Source of the DNA: Actinomycetota bacterium | Lineage (GTDB): Bacteria > Actinomycetota > Thermoleophilia > Miltoncostaeales > Miltoncostaeaceae | Assembly: GCA_020636905.1 (NCBI GenBank) | Contig: JACJWX010000005.1 | Coordinates: forward strand, 1 to 64,000 | Direction of reading: 5' to 3' | Length of the DNA: 64,000 bases | In this document: piece by piece, positions 32,459 through 41,181 of the stretch | How positions within the stretch are numbered: the stretch's first letter is position 1 | Layout: each line of letters begins with the position of its first letter | Notes under the pieces: model-generated | What the model saw: only the letters and a program-made list of their open reading frames with translations | The model's database searches: none | What the model was told of the DNA's origin: nothing | Position numbers and translations under genes: made by a program

Positions 32459-34778
32459 ACCGGTTGAAGTGCGTGGTCCGGACGAACCGCCGCCGCGCGG
32501 GCGGTGCGGGCACGCCAAGCAGAAACCCCTGGAAGACGTCGCAACCCGCGGCGACCAGGGCGTCCAGCGTCTCGCGGTGCTCGATCCCCTCTGCCACCAC
32601 CGTCAGGCCCAGATCGTGGCCCAGGCGGACGAGGCCCTGGACCAGTGCGTCCCGGCGTTCGTCGAGGAGCATCCCGTCGACGAAGGTGCGGTCGATCTTC
32701 AACTCGTCCACGGGGAGGTCGCGCAGCGTGGTGAGCGGGGCGAACCCGGTGCCGAAGTCGTCGAGCGCGATCCGCAGCCCCTCTTCCCGGAGCCGTTCCA
32801 GGCGGCGGATCGCGTCATGGGCTGACGCCATCGCGTTCTCGGTGACCTCGAGGGTGATGGCCCCGGGCGGGATCTCCGACTCCCGGACACGACGCAGCAG
32901 GCGGGCGGTCAGGCCGGGGTCCTGAAGGTCGCGCGCCGAGAGGTTGACGGCGATCCGCGTCCCAAGGTCACCCGGGCGCCACCGGCGGGCGTCGCGCAGC
33001 ACCCGGTCGAGCACCACGTCGGTCAGCTCGCACATCTGCTCGGAGGACTCCAGCAGGGGGAGGAACTCGTGGGGGGAGAGCAGGCCGCGGTCCGGATGCT
33101 TCCACCGCACCAGCGCCTCCCAGCCCACGAGCCGGCCCTGGCGGTCGCATTGCGGCTGGTAGTGGGTGACGATCTGCCCGTTCGTGAGGGCCGAGCGCAG
33201 TTCGCTTCTCAACCGCAGCCGCTCGGGGCGCCGGGCGTCGGTGGCGAGGTCATACGTGGCGACGCCCGCGCCGTCGCGTTTGGCGTGGTACATGGCGACA
33301 TCGGCCGCGTGGACCAGTTCGTCGGCGGAGTCACCGTGCTCGGGCGCGACCGCGGCGCCGATGCTGCCCCCGAGGGAGACGTTCTGGCCGTCGATGACGA
33401 ACGGGAGCCGGAGGGCGGCCTGGATCCGTGTGGCGATCCGCATCGCGCCTTCGGCGCCCTGGCCGGGGATCACCACGGCGAACTCGTCGCCCGCCAGGCG
33501 CGTCGCCACGGCGTCCTGTCCGGCCGCCCGGGTCAGGCGCATGGCCAGCGCCTGCAGGGCGTCGTCGCCGGCACGGTGGCCGAACGTGTCGTTGAGGCTC
33601 TTGAAGCCGTCGAGGTCGAGGATGAGGAGCGAGGTGGGTGCGTCGCCCAGGCGCTCGAGCGTCTCTCGCAACGTCTCGAACAGCAGCGTGCGGTTGCCGA
33701 GGCCGGTCAGGGGGTCATGGCGGAGCTGGTGGTGGCTCACCCGGGCCGACTCGCGCAGGGCATCCTCCTTGCGCTGCGTGATGGTGATGTCGCGCAACAT
33801 GACGACGCAGGGGCCGGTGCGATGGCCGCCGCCGATGGTGGAAGCCGTGAACTGGAGGGTCCTGGCCGCCGACTCGTCGCCGTTCCGAACCTCCCAGGAC
33901 CCGCTGGCGCCCGGTGGCCACCCGGGGATGGTCATGGTCGCCGCGGTGCCGACGGCCTCCGCCGCGGAGATCCCGAGGAGTGCCACCGCGGCCGGGTTCA
34001 GGTCGATGATGTTGCCGCGCCCGTCGACCACCACGACCCCGTCCTGCATGGCCTCCACCACGACGTCCCGCGCGACGGCGCGGACGCCGAACTGGGCGTC
34101 CAGCAACCCCATGTGCCGGATCCCCAGCGCGAGCCCGCCGACCGTGAACAGGAGTGCGATGGGGGTGGGGTCGTATCCCCCGAACGCCGCCACACGGCTG
34201 GTGACCAGCGCGTTGATCGCGAGAGGCACGATGACGATGCCGACCATCAGGACCGCCTGCCGCCGCTGGGGCCCCGGCGTCTTGAGGACGGTGACCGAGA
34301 ACAGCACCAGTCCGACCAGGATGAGGGAGTAGGCCCAGAGGATCAGCACGACGTACCAGGGGCCCGCGACGTTGTCGACCGGCCCGTGTCCGTTCGGGAT
34401 CAGGATCTCGGCGAACAACAGGTTGCCGTAGCCGGTCCATACGAGGGCCACGGTGACCGGCGCCGGGGCGGCGAGGAACACCCAATCGCGTACCGACATC
34501 CTCGGCCGGCCCGCCAGCTCGGTCATGCCCCACCAGACCCCGAGGGTGAAGACCACGATTGCGGTGTAGGTCACGCTGAGCGTCGTCCGCTTGACGATCG
34601 TCGCCGTGGCGGCGGTCTGGACGGCGTTGGAGGCGCTCCACACCACGAGGGCGCACGCCACCAGCACCACGCCGCGCGCACCGGGCAGGGCCCGCCGCGG
34701 CCAGCCGAGCATGGCGAGGACGAGCGCGCCCAGCGCAGAGGCCAGGAAGAGCCCGGTCATGAGGCTGTACTGGTTCAT
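32442..34778 (-). CDS. Membrane GGDEF-EAL c-di-GMP turnover protein with PAS domain
   Basis: A 778-residue protein. The first 230 residues hold about seven membrane helices like the 7TM N-terminal sensor of some histidine kinases. A PAS domain follows (DGVVVVDGRGNIIDLNPAA). The GGDEF domain has the active-site variant AGDEF and DPLTGLGNRTLLFE upstream; the usual inhibitory RxxD site is not evident. The EAL domain keeps EALVRW, LEVTENA, DDFGTGFAPL, LKIDRTF and AEGIEH, so phosphodiesterase activity is likely. It may make, degrade or only degrade c-di-GMP in response to a membrane or small-molecule signal. ATG 34778 begins the first helix. Confidence 0.92.
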   Translation of the reverse strand: MNQYSLMTGLFLASALGALVLAMLGWPRRALPGARGVVLVACALVVWSASNAVQTAATATIVKRTTLSVTYTAIVVFTLGVWWGMTELAGRPRMSVRDWVFLAAPAPVTVALVWTGYGNLLFAEILIPNGHGPVDNVAGPWYVVLILWAYSLILVGLVLFSVTVLKTPGPQRRQAVLMVGIVIVPLAINALVTSRVAAFGGYDPTPIALLFTVGGLALGIRHMGLLDAQFGVRAVARDVVVEAMQDGVVVVDGRGNIIDLNPAAVALLGISAAEAVGTAATMTIPGWPPGASGSWEVRNGDESAARTLQFTASTIGGGHRTGPCVVMLRDITITQRKEDALRESARVSHHQLRHDPLTGLGNRTLLFETLRETLERLGDAPTSLLILDLDGFKSLNDTFGHRAGDDALQALAMRLTRAAGQDAVATRLAGDEFAVVIPGQGAEGAMRIATRIQAALRLPFVIDGQNVSLGGSIGAAVAPEHGDSADELVHAADVAMYHAKRDGAGVATYDLATDARRPERLRLRSELRSALTNGQIVTHYQPQCDRQGRLVGWEALVRWKHPDRGLLSPHEFLPLLESSEQMCELTDVVLDRVLRDARRWRPGDLGTRIAVNLSARDLQDPGLTARLLRRVRESEIPPGAITLEVTENAMASAHDAIRRLERLREEGLRIALDDFGTGFAPLTTLRDLPVDELKIDRTFVDGMLLDERRDALVQGLVRLGHDLGLTVVAEGIEHRETLDALVAAGCDVFQGFLLGVPAPPARRRFVRTTHFNRYRQPV

Positions 34779-35144
34779 CAGGTGGTCCCGGAGCACCCGG
34801 CACGGCAGGTTGCCGTGTCGACGGGCCACGAAGAGTTGCAGGGAACCGGGAAATCGCCCAATCGGCCGCGCCGCACTGCTGAATTCGTCGATCCCCGCCG
34901 TGCACCGTCAGGATTTCGCGGTCCATTCCGCGGCCCTCCCGGATTCCCGCGGCGCAAAGGAACGGGCGACGGGGGGAAGCGGAGGCGAGGGCTCGACGCC
35001 CGCCGAGCCCATCAACCGCCTCCGGCACCATGCAACAGAATATCCATTCTCGTGCGTATACAGGTCCCGGAAACCCGCAGCCGCGCGGCCTCGGGGTCAC
35101 CGGACGCCGGGCACGCCGCCCGCGGGCTCAGGTATACCCCCGGG
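34779..35144. other. Divergent intergenic region (366 bases)
   Basis: It separates the GGDEF-EAL gene from yaaA. It contains an inverted repeat, GGGCTCG-8-CGAGCCC at 34989-35010, and many purine-rich runs. I looked for a c-di-GMP riboswitch on both strands and found no match to its conserved core. TATACC (35133-35138) lies 6 bases before the yaaA GTG and may be its -10. No gene is seen. Confidence 0.5.
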
Positions 35145-35917
35145 GTGCTCGCCGTGCTGTCGCCCGCAAAGTCGCTGGACTTCGATTCGCCACCCGCGAC
35201 CGATCGCGCCAGCGAACCGCGCATGGCGGCCCGCGCGGACGAACTCGCGCACGTGATGGCCGGCAAGACCGCGTCCGACCTGACACGGCTGATGTCGCTG
35301 TCCGAGTCGCTCGCCCGGCTGAACGTCGAGCGCTACCGCGACTGGGAGACCGCCGACGCCCGGGCCGCGATCCTGGCCTTCGACGGCGACGTCTACCGCG
35401 GGATGGCCGCGGCCGACAGTTTCGGCACCCGTGACTACACGCAGGCGCAGAAGACCGTGCGCATCCTCAGCGGGCTGTACGGCGTGCTGCGCCCGCTGGA
35501 CCGGATCCGCCCGTACCGGCTCGAGATGGGCACGCGGCTCACGACCGATCGCGGCGAGGACCTCTACGACTACTGGGGCCGGGACATCACCGACGTACTG
35601 CGGGCGGATCTCGACGCGAGCCCCGGCACGGCCGTGCTGGTCAACCTGGCGTCCAACGAGTATTTCTCGGCCGTGGACGTCCCGACCCTCGACCGGCGCG
35701 TGGTCTCGCCGGTGTTCCTGGATGCCAGGGGCGACGCGGAGCCCCGGATCGTCAGTTTCCACGCCAAGCGCGCACGCGGCGCCATGGCCGGGTGGAGGTC
35801 CGGGAACGGGTCACGCGCGTCTCGCATCTCACCGGCTTCACGGGCCTCGGCTACGCCCACGAACCGGACCTGTCCGGCCCCGGCCGCCCGGTCTTCCTGC
35901 GTCGCCACGACGCCTGA
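35145..35917 (+). pseudogene. yaaA: YaaA-family peroxide stress protein gene with a frameshift
   Basis: From GTG 35145 the frame reads a clear YaaA (DUF328) protein: VLAVLSPAKSLDF, DVYRGMAA, YGVLRPLDRIRPYRLEMG, NLASNEYFSA, then VSFHAKRARGAMAGW. At about 35790-35800 the similarity jumps to the +2 frame (EVRERVTRVSHLTGFTGLGY, then PVFLRRHDA, stop at 35917). Adding one base at this point restores the exact spacing of E. coli YaaA between ARG and LTGF. The unshifted frame instead runs to 35981 as low-complexity sequence. This is either a natural frameshift mutation or a base-calling error. YaaA limits iron-driven damage under peroxide stress. Confidence 0.8.
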
Positions 35918-35965
35918 ACGGCGCGGCCCCGGCGCGATCGGGTCCGGATCGCCCACCCGGCCCGC

Positions 35966-35971
35966 TACCCT
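35966..35971 (+). promoter_or_regulatory. Putative leaderless -10 element of thrC
   Basis: TACCCT lies 6 bases before the GTG at 35978, with no ribosome binding site. Confidence 0.45.
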
Positions 35972-35977
35972 GACGCG

Positions 35978-37414
35978 GTGACCGCTCCCAACGTCCCCAC
36001 CCGCTACGTCAGCACCCGCGGCGGCGCGCCGGCGGTGTCCTTCAGCGACATCCTCCTGGAGGGCCTCGCGCCGGACGGCGGGCTCTACATGCCGTCCACG
36101 TATCCGCACCTCAGTCCCGAGACGCTCGAGTCGTGGCGCGGACTGAGCTATGCGGAGCTGGCGACGGCCGTGCTCGGCCTGTTCATCGACGACATCCCGC
36201 ACGAGGACATCGCGGCACTCTGCGCGTCGGCCTACACGTCCGACGCGTTCGGGTCGGCGGTCATCGTGCCGTTCACCGACCTGGGCGACGGGATCGTCAT
36301 CGAACACCTTTCGAACGGCCCGACGCTGGCCTTCAAGGACATGGCGATGCAGTTGCTGGGCGCGCTGTTCGAGTACGAACTGGACCGTCGCGGGACGACC
36401 CTCAACATCCTGGGCGCCACGTCCGGTGACACCGGCAGCGCCGCCGAGTACGCCATGCGGGGACGCGAGGGCATCACCGTGTTCATGCTGAGCCCGGCCG
36501 GGCGCATGAGCGATTTCCAGCAGGCCCAGATGTTCAGCCTCCTGGACCCCAACATCCACAACCTGAGCGTGGACGGGGTGTTCGACGACTGCCAGGACAT
36601 CGTGAAGGCGGTGTCCGGAGATCTCGACTTCAAACGGCGCATGCGGATCGGCACCGTCAACTCGATCAACTGGGCACGCCTGCTCGCGCAGGTCGTCTAC
36701 TACGTCCACGGCTGGCTGGCCCTCACCGAGCGGCCGGGCCAGTTCGTGAGCTTCACCGTCCCCTCCGGCAACTTCGGCAACATCTGCGCGGGCCACGTCG
36801 CACGGATGATGGGCCTGCCGATCCATCGCCTGGTCACCGCGACGAACGAGAACGACGTCCTCGACGAGTTCTTCCGCACCGGCACCTACCGGGTGCGCGG
36901 CAGCAGCGAGACGTACGAGACCTCGAGCCCGTCGATGGACATCTCGAAGGCGTCGAATTTCGAACGGTTCATCTTCGACGTGGTGCAGCGGGACGGCGCC
37001 CGCGTGCGCGAGCTGTTCGAGACCGAGCTCGGATCACGGAACGGGTTCAGCCTCGCCCCGGACGAGCGCCGGCGTGTGCGGACGTTCGGATTCGCCTCGG
37101 GCCGCAGCGGCCACGGCGACCGGCTGACCACCATCCGCGAGACGTGGGAACGGTTCGGCGTGCTCATCGACACGCACACCGCGGACGGGATGTTCGTGGC
37201 CCGCGATCATCTCGAGGAGGGCGTGCCGATGATCGTGCTCGAGACCGCACAACCGGTGAAGTTCGCCGATGTGGTCGAACAGGCCACGGGAACGCGCCCC
37301 GAACCACCGGCCGCCGTGGCCGACCTCCAGGGGCTGCCGCGCCGCACGGTGCCGATGCCGGCCGACGCCGAGATCATCAAGGGGTACATCACCCAGCGGG
37401 CCTCGGTCGGATGA
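35978..37414 (+). CDS. thrC: Threonine synthase
   Basis: A 478-residue PLP enzyme that converts O-phosphohomoserine to threonine. It is the long bacterial/fungal type, with an N-terminal domain (YVSTRGGAPAVSF, ILLEGLAPDGGLYMP). The PLP lysine is in LAFKDMAMQ and the phosphate loop in GATSGDTGSAAEYA. PSGNFGNICAGHVARMMGLP is also diagnostic. The start is GTG at the leaderless element. Its stop overlaps the next ATG (ATGA). No thrA or thrB is in the window. Confidence 0.96.
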   Translation: MTAPNVPTRYVSTRGGAPAVSFSDILLEGLAPDGGLYMPSTYPHLSPETLESWRGLSYAELATAVLGLFIDDIPHEDIAALCASAYTSDAFGSAVIVPFTDLGDGIVIEHLSNGPTLAFKDMAMQLLGALFEYELDRRGTTLNILGATSGDTGSAAEYAMRGREGITVFMLSPAGRMSDFQQAQMFSLLDPNIHNLSVDGVFDDCQDIVKAVSGDLDFKRRMRIGTVNSINWARLLAQVVYYVHGWLALTERPGQFVSFTVPSGNFGNICAGHVARMMGLPIHRLVTATNENDVLDEFFRTGTYRVRGSSETYETSSPSMDISKASNFERFIFDVVQRDGARVRELFETELGSRNGFSLAPDERRRVRTFGFASGRSGHGDRLTTIRETWERFGVLIDTHTADGMFVARDHLEEGVPMIVLETAQPVKFADVVEQATGTRPEPPAAVADLQGLPRRTVPMPADAEIIKGYITQRASVG

Positions 37415-38496
37415 CGACGACCTACGCGCTCATCAAGCACCTCCCGGTCGTCGTCGACGGCTACGAGCTGCGCCCTCTGGAACGGCCCACCTCCAGCGGG
37501 TTCACGCGGCTCACGGCGCACATCCGCATTCACGGAGGCGGCGAGGTCGGCGAGGGCGAGGACGTCTGGGTCGAACGCGACGAGGTCGCCTCCTTCATCG
37601 ACGGGGGTGAACGCCTGGATCTCCGGGGAAGCTGGACCTTCGACCAACTGGCCGAGCGGCTCCGACAGCCGGACCTCTTCCCCGCTCCGAGCTCACCGAT
37701 CGGACCCGTGTTCCGCCGGTGGGGCTTCGAGTCGGCACTCCTCGACCTGGCCTTGCGCCAGGCCGGATTGACCCTGTCGGCCGCCCTGGAGCTGCCGGTG
37801 CATCCGGTCCGCTACGTGCTCTCGCTGCGGCTCGGGGAACCGTCCACGATCGCGCCTCTTCGCGAACGGCTCGCGATCGATCCGACCCTCGAGTTCAAGC
37901 TCGATCCCACGCCGGATTGGACGCCGGAGCTGATGGCCGAGATCACCGCGGCCACCGACGGTGTCCGAGTCCTCGACTTCAAGGGGTTCTACACCTCGGA
38001 CCTCGTGGCGAACCCACCGGACGAGGACCTCTACCGGAACTGCCTGGAAACCTGGCCGCGGGCGCTCATCGAGGACCCGCACAACGATCCGGGCGTCCAC
38101 CGGATCCTGGGGATGCACTGGGACCGGGTGACCTGGGACGCGCCCCTGCACTCCCTTCAGGACATCACCTCGCTGGCGAGGCGGCCGCGCACGATCAACG
38201 TCAAGCCATGCCGGTTCGGCGGGTTCAGGGAGCTCATGGCCGTCTACGACCATTGCCGGGCCGCGGGCATCGCGATGTACAGCGGCGGGTTCTTCGAGCT
38301 GGGGCCCGGACGCGGGCAGCTCCAGTACCTGGCCTCGCTGTTCCACCCGGACGGGCCCAACGACCTGGCGCCGCGTGGCCACCACTGGGACCACCCGGGG
38401 CCCGGCATTCCCCGGAGCCCGCTCGCGCCCGCCCCCCGAGGCAGCGGATTCTCCTGGCTGGACGCCGATCCCCCGCCCCGGAAACCCCTCGCCTGA
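37411..38496 (+). CDS. Enolase-superfamily protein of unknown specificity
   Basis: A 361-residue protein with the two-part enolase-superfamily layout: a capping N-terminal domain and a C-terminal barrel. Candidate active-site parts are EFKLD (where related enzymes have K-x-K), VLDFKGF (first metal ligand Asp, in place of the usual D-x-N-G), LIEDPHND (second ligand Glu), and INVKPCRFGGF (base Lys). The pattern resembles muconate-lactonising or o-succinylbenzoate-synthase relatives but is atypical. It is coupled to thrC by a four-base overlap, but the chemistry need not be linked to threonine. Confidence 0.7.
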   Translation: MTTTYALIKHLPVVVDGYELRPLERPTSSGFTRLTAHIRIHGGGEVGEGEDVWVERDEVASFIDGGERLDLRGSWTFDQLAERLRQPDLFPAPSSPIGPVFRRWGFESALLDLALRQAGLTLSAALELPVHPVRYVLSLRLGEPSTIAPLRERLAIDPTLEFKLDPTPDWTPELMAEITAATDGVRVLDFKGFYTSDLVANPPDEDLYRNCLETWPRALIEDPHNDPGVHRILGMHWDRVTWDAPLHSLQDITSLARRPRTINVKPCRFGGFRELMAVYDHCRAAGIAMYSGGFFELGPGRGQLQYLASLFHPDGPNDLAPRGHHWDHPGPGIPRSPLAPAPRGSGFSWLDADPPPRKPLA

Positions 38497-38671
38497 GGGA
38501 GATGGGCCGGGCGGCCACGAGCCGTCACTCGACCTCACAAACCCGCACGTTGCAGAGTTTTCGTCCGCATTGACGGCTCCAGTGCGCAGACCCGCGGCCC
38601 GCCCCGCCTCGGATCACCGTGGTAGCGTCCGCTTCTCGCGCTGATGCGGTTCCGCGGCGCGTCCGACATCC

Positions 38672-39727
38672 ATGTCAGCCGTCCACACATATTCATGGCG
38701 ACGTGTCCCCCGCCGGGTCGCCGCCACCGCCATCTCGGGACTCGTCATCGGCATCGCCGCCACGGGGCTGCTCGTCCACCGTGCCGACGGCCAGCCGGTG
38801 ACCACCGAGGTCGACGCGCAGCGTGCTCGTGTCCGCGCCCTCGAGGCCGACCTCGTGCGGGTGGATCGCCAGCATCAGCAGGCCGCGGACGCGTACACGG
38901 CGGCGGAGGCGCGGGTTCGACGGCTCACGGCCCAGGTGGCCGCGAATCGCAAACGCGTCGTGAGCACCCGCACGTCCATCGTGGCCTCCCGGGAACACCT
39001 CTCACGTCGCCTGGTGGCGCTGTACGCCTCCGGGGAACCGAGCTTCGTCGAAGTGCTCGTCGGAACCGGGAGCCTCACGTCGGCCGTCGACCAGTTCGAC
39101 ATGCTGCGCCACGTCGCACAGCGCGACAAACGGTTGGTGGACGAGCTCCGCCAGCAGCAGACCGAGCTCGTCGAGCTCGGAAAACGGCTGAAGAACGATC
39201 GCGCGGAGGCCGCCACCATCCGTGACGGGGCTGAGGAGCGCGTGATGCAGCTCCGTGCCCTGGTCCGCGAACGGCGTCGTCTCCTGTCGGCCGCCGTCGA
39301 CAACCTCGGCCGTGTCCAGGCGTCGTCCCAGCGGGCCGCCGCGCAACGCGACGCCGCGCAGGCGGCGGCGGCGAGCCAACCCGACGCCTCTCCCCAACAG
39401 CTCATCGATGCCGGCGGCGCACCCCCGGTGGCCAACGAGGCCGCGCCCTCCGCCGCGGCGGACGCACAGCCCGTCTCGTCGAGCTCGGGCGACAACATCG
39501 ACGCCCACCTGGCCCGGATCGCCCAGTGCGAGTCCGGCGGCAATCCGCGGGCGGTGTCACCGAGCGGCCAGTACCGGGGCAAGTACCAGTTCTCCGTCGA
39601 CACATGGCATGGCATGGGCGGCCAGGGTGACCCCGCCGCCGCGCCGGAGGCCGAGCAGGACCGCATCGCGCGCAGGCTCTACCAGAGCGCCGGTCCCGGC
39701 CAGTGGCCGGTCTGCAGCCTCAGGTAG
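38672..39727 (+). CDS. Secreted coiled-coil protein with C-terminal transglycosylase-like (Rpf-type) domain
   Basis: A 351-residue exported protein. A signal or anchor helix lies around residues 15-38. Residues 45-230 form long coiled coils like those of PcsB/RipA-type hydrolases. An Ala/Pro/Ser-rich linker follows. The final 75 residues match the resuscitation-promoting factor/transglycosylase-like fold: IAQCESGGNPRAVSPSG (with the catalytic Glu in CESGG), GKYQFSVDTWHGMGG and ending in a Cys that can pair with the first. It likely cleaves peptidoglycan glycan strands at division or growth sites. The start ATG lacks an obvious ribosome binding site; TAGCGT (38623-38628) may be its -10. Confidence 0.85.
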   Translation: MSAVHTYSWRRVPRRVAATAISGLVIGIAATGLLVHRADGQPVTTEVDAQRARVRALEADLVRVDRQHQQAADAYTAAEARVRRLTAQVAANRKRVVSTRTSIVASREHLSRRLVALYASGEPSFVEVLVGTGSLTSAVDQFDMLRHVAQRDKRLVDELRQQQTELVELGKRLKNDRAEAATIRDGAEERVMQLRALVRERRRLLSAAVDNLGRVQASSQRAAAQRDAAQAAAASQPDASPQQLIDAGGAPPVANEAAPSAAADAQPVSSSSGDNIDAHLARIAQCESGGNPRAVSPSGQYRGKYQFSVDTWHGMGGQGDPAAAPEAEQDRIARRLYQSAGPGQWPVCSLR

Positions 39728-39749
39728 CGCGTCCGAGTCGTACTGCGGT

Positions 39750-39765
39750 CGGCGGTCACCCGCCG
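39750..39765 (+). terminator. Short hairpin after the transglycosylase-like gene
   Basis: CGGCGG, loop TCAC, CCGCCG starts 22 bases after the stop at 39727. No T-run is present. Confidence 0.4.
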
Positions 39766-39836
39766 CGAGCGCGATCGAGCTCCTGGTGCCGGTCTCGGCA
39801 TACCGATTCGACGGTGGGTCAAGCGAGATTCGACCC

Positions 39837-39865
39837 TTGACGTGGCGCCAAAAACAACGGATAGT
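39837..39865 (+). promoter_or_regulatory. Sigma-70-type promoter of the principal sigma factor gene
   Basis: TTGACG (39837-39842), a 17-base spacer and GATAGT (39860-39865) form the clearest -35/-10 pair in the window. It lies about 145 bases before the sigA start. Confidence 0.65.
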
Positions 39866-39897
39866 GCATCGGGTTTAGGCCAGGTTGGCGACGGCGC

Positions 39898-39935
39898 CAC
39901 CGGCGAAAACGGCGGAGTCCTCCGCCGAACCGGTG
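39898..39935 (+). promoter_or_regulatory. Nested stem-loop in the sigA leader
   Basis: An outer CACCGG/CCGGTG pair encloses an inner GGCGGA-GTCC-TCCGCC hairpin. It lies in the predicted 5' untranslated region, between the promoter and the start codon. It may control stability or translation. Confidence 0.5.
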
Positions 39936-40010
39936 CGAGAAACCCTTGTGCTGTCGGGCCGACCGGTCATGATGGTTGATTGACATGTACGCGGACTGAA
40001 CTGGAGGCGG

Positions 40011-41093
40011 ATGTCCACGCAGCAGCTTGGCGGTTTGAAGGTGGATGGTGAGCTCCGGGCGCTCATCGTTCGAGGTCAGGAAATGGGTTTCCTGGGCCTC
40101 GAAGAGGTCGCCGAGGTGCTCGACGGGCTCGGCCTCGATGCCGAGGTCGCGGAGGCCGTCTATCAGCAGCTCGAAGAGGCCGGAATCGAACTGCTCGAGC
40201 AGTCCGAGGCCGCGTCGCGCGCCGCTGAGCTGTCAGACGAGTCCGATCGCCCCCGCCGCAACACCGCGGTGGTGGAACAGACCACCGACGCGCTGCAGCT
40301 GTTCCTGAAGGACATCGGGCGGGTCCCGCTGCTCACCGCCGCCGACGAGGTGCGCCTCGCCAAGCGGATCGAGAACGGCGACCAGTTCGCGAAGCGCCAG
40401 ATGGTCGAAGCCAACCTGCGGCTCGTCGTCTCGATCGCCAAGGGCTACCGGGGACGTGGACTCCCGTTCCTGGATCTCATCCAGGAGGGCACGCTGGGCC
40501 TGGTCCGTGCCGTCGAGAAGTTCGACTGGCGCCGCGGCTTCAAGTTCTCCACCTACGCCACCTGGTGGATCCGGCAGGCGGTCACGCGCGCGCTCGCCGA
40601 CAAGGGCCGCACCATCCGCATTCCGGTGCACGTCGTCGAGAAGCTCAACCAGATCAGCCGCGCGGAGCGCGTGCTCATCGGCCAGCTCGGTCGCGAACCC
40701 ACCGTCGAGGAGATCGGCGAGGCCGCCGGTCTGCCTCCGGACGAGGTCGAGGAGATCCTGCGTTCCGCCCAGCCCACCGTGTCGCTCGAGAAGCCGGTCG
40801 GTGAAGAAGAGGAGTCCGAACTGGGACGCTTCCTCGCCGACGAGACGTCCGTCGCGCCGGAGGCTTCTGCCGAGGTTTCGCTTCGCGAACAGGCGCTCCG
40901 CGACCTGCTCGACCAGCTCAGCTACCGCGAGCGGCGCGTGCTCGAACTCCGCTACGGCCTGCGCGGTGAGAAGCCGCGGACCCTCGATGAACTGGGCCGG
41001 ATGTTCAACGTCACGCGCGAGCGGATCCGGCAGGTGGAGAGCCAGTCCCTCCAGAAGCTCTCGAGCCTTCCGGACTCGGCTCGTCTGATGTAG
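40011..41093 (+). CDS. sigA: RNA polymerase principal sigma factor (SigA/RpoD)
   Basis: A 360-residue primary sigma factor. A short region 1.1-like domain covers residues 10-65 and region 1.2 begins at DALQLFLKDIGRVPLLTA. Region 2 has RLVVSIAKGYRGRGLPFLDL and the promoter-melting FKFSTYATWWIRQAV. Regions 3 and 4 follow, the latter with the helix-turn-helix TLDELGRMFNVTRERIRQVE. No long acidic insert is present. The ATG follows GGAGGCGG. Unlike most genes here, it has a long structured leader and a clear promoter. Confidence 0.95.
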   Translation: MSTQQLGGLKVDGELRALIVRGQEMGFLGLEEVAEVLDGLGLDAEVAEAVYQQLEEAGIELLEQSEAASRAAELSDESDRPRRNTAVVEQTTDALQLFLKDIGRVPLLTAADEVRLAKRIENGDQFAKRQMVEANLRLVVSIAKGYRGRGLPFLDLIQEGTLGLVRAVEKFDWRRGFKFSTYATWWIRQAVTRALADKGRTIRIPVHVVEKLNQISRAERVLIGQLGREPTVEEIGEAAGLPPDEVEEILRSAQPTVSLEKPVGEEEESELGRFLADETSVAPEASAEVSLREQALRDLLDQLSYRERRVLELRYGLRGEKPRTLDELGRMFNVTRERIRQVESQSLQKLSSLPDSARLM

Positions 41094-41122
41094 TTCCGGC
41101 CGACGACCGGACCGAAGGTTCA

Positions 41123-41154
41123 CGGGGCTCGATCGCACACGCGGTCGGGCCCCG
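41123..41154. terminator. Terminator hairpin after sigA
   Basis: CGGGGCTCGATCG pairs with CGGTCGGGCCCCG (13 pairs, two G-T wobbles) around loop CACACG. It lies between the convergent sigA and nitronate monooxygenase genes and has no T-run. Confidence 0.8.
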
Positions 41155-41181
41155 CGTCGTTCGTGCGGGCCGTTCCCCCGG

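Noticed and set aside
34779..35144. Possible c-di-GMP riboswitch near the GGDEF-EAL gene (GCGCAAAGG run)
   Set aside because: The conserved receptor core and paired stems of the known classes cannot be found on either strand.
33069..35144. Long plus-strand frame opposite the GGDEF-EAL gene, continuous with yaaA
   Set aside because: It is low-complexity Arg/Gly/His-rich antisense translation; the minus-strand gene has clear domains.
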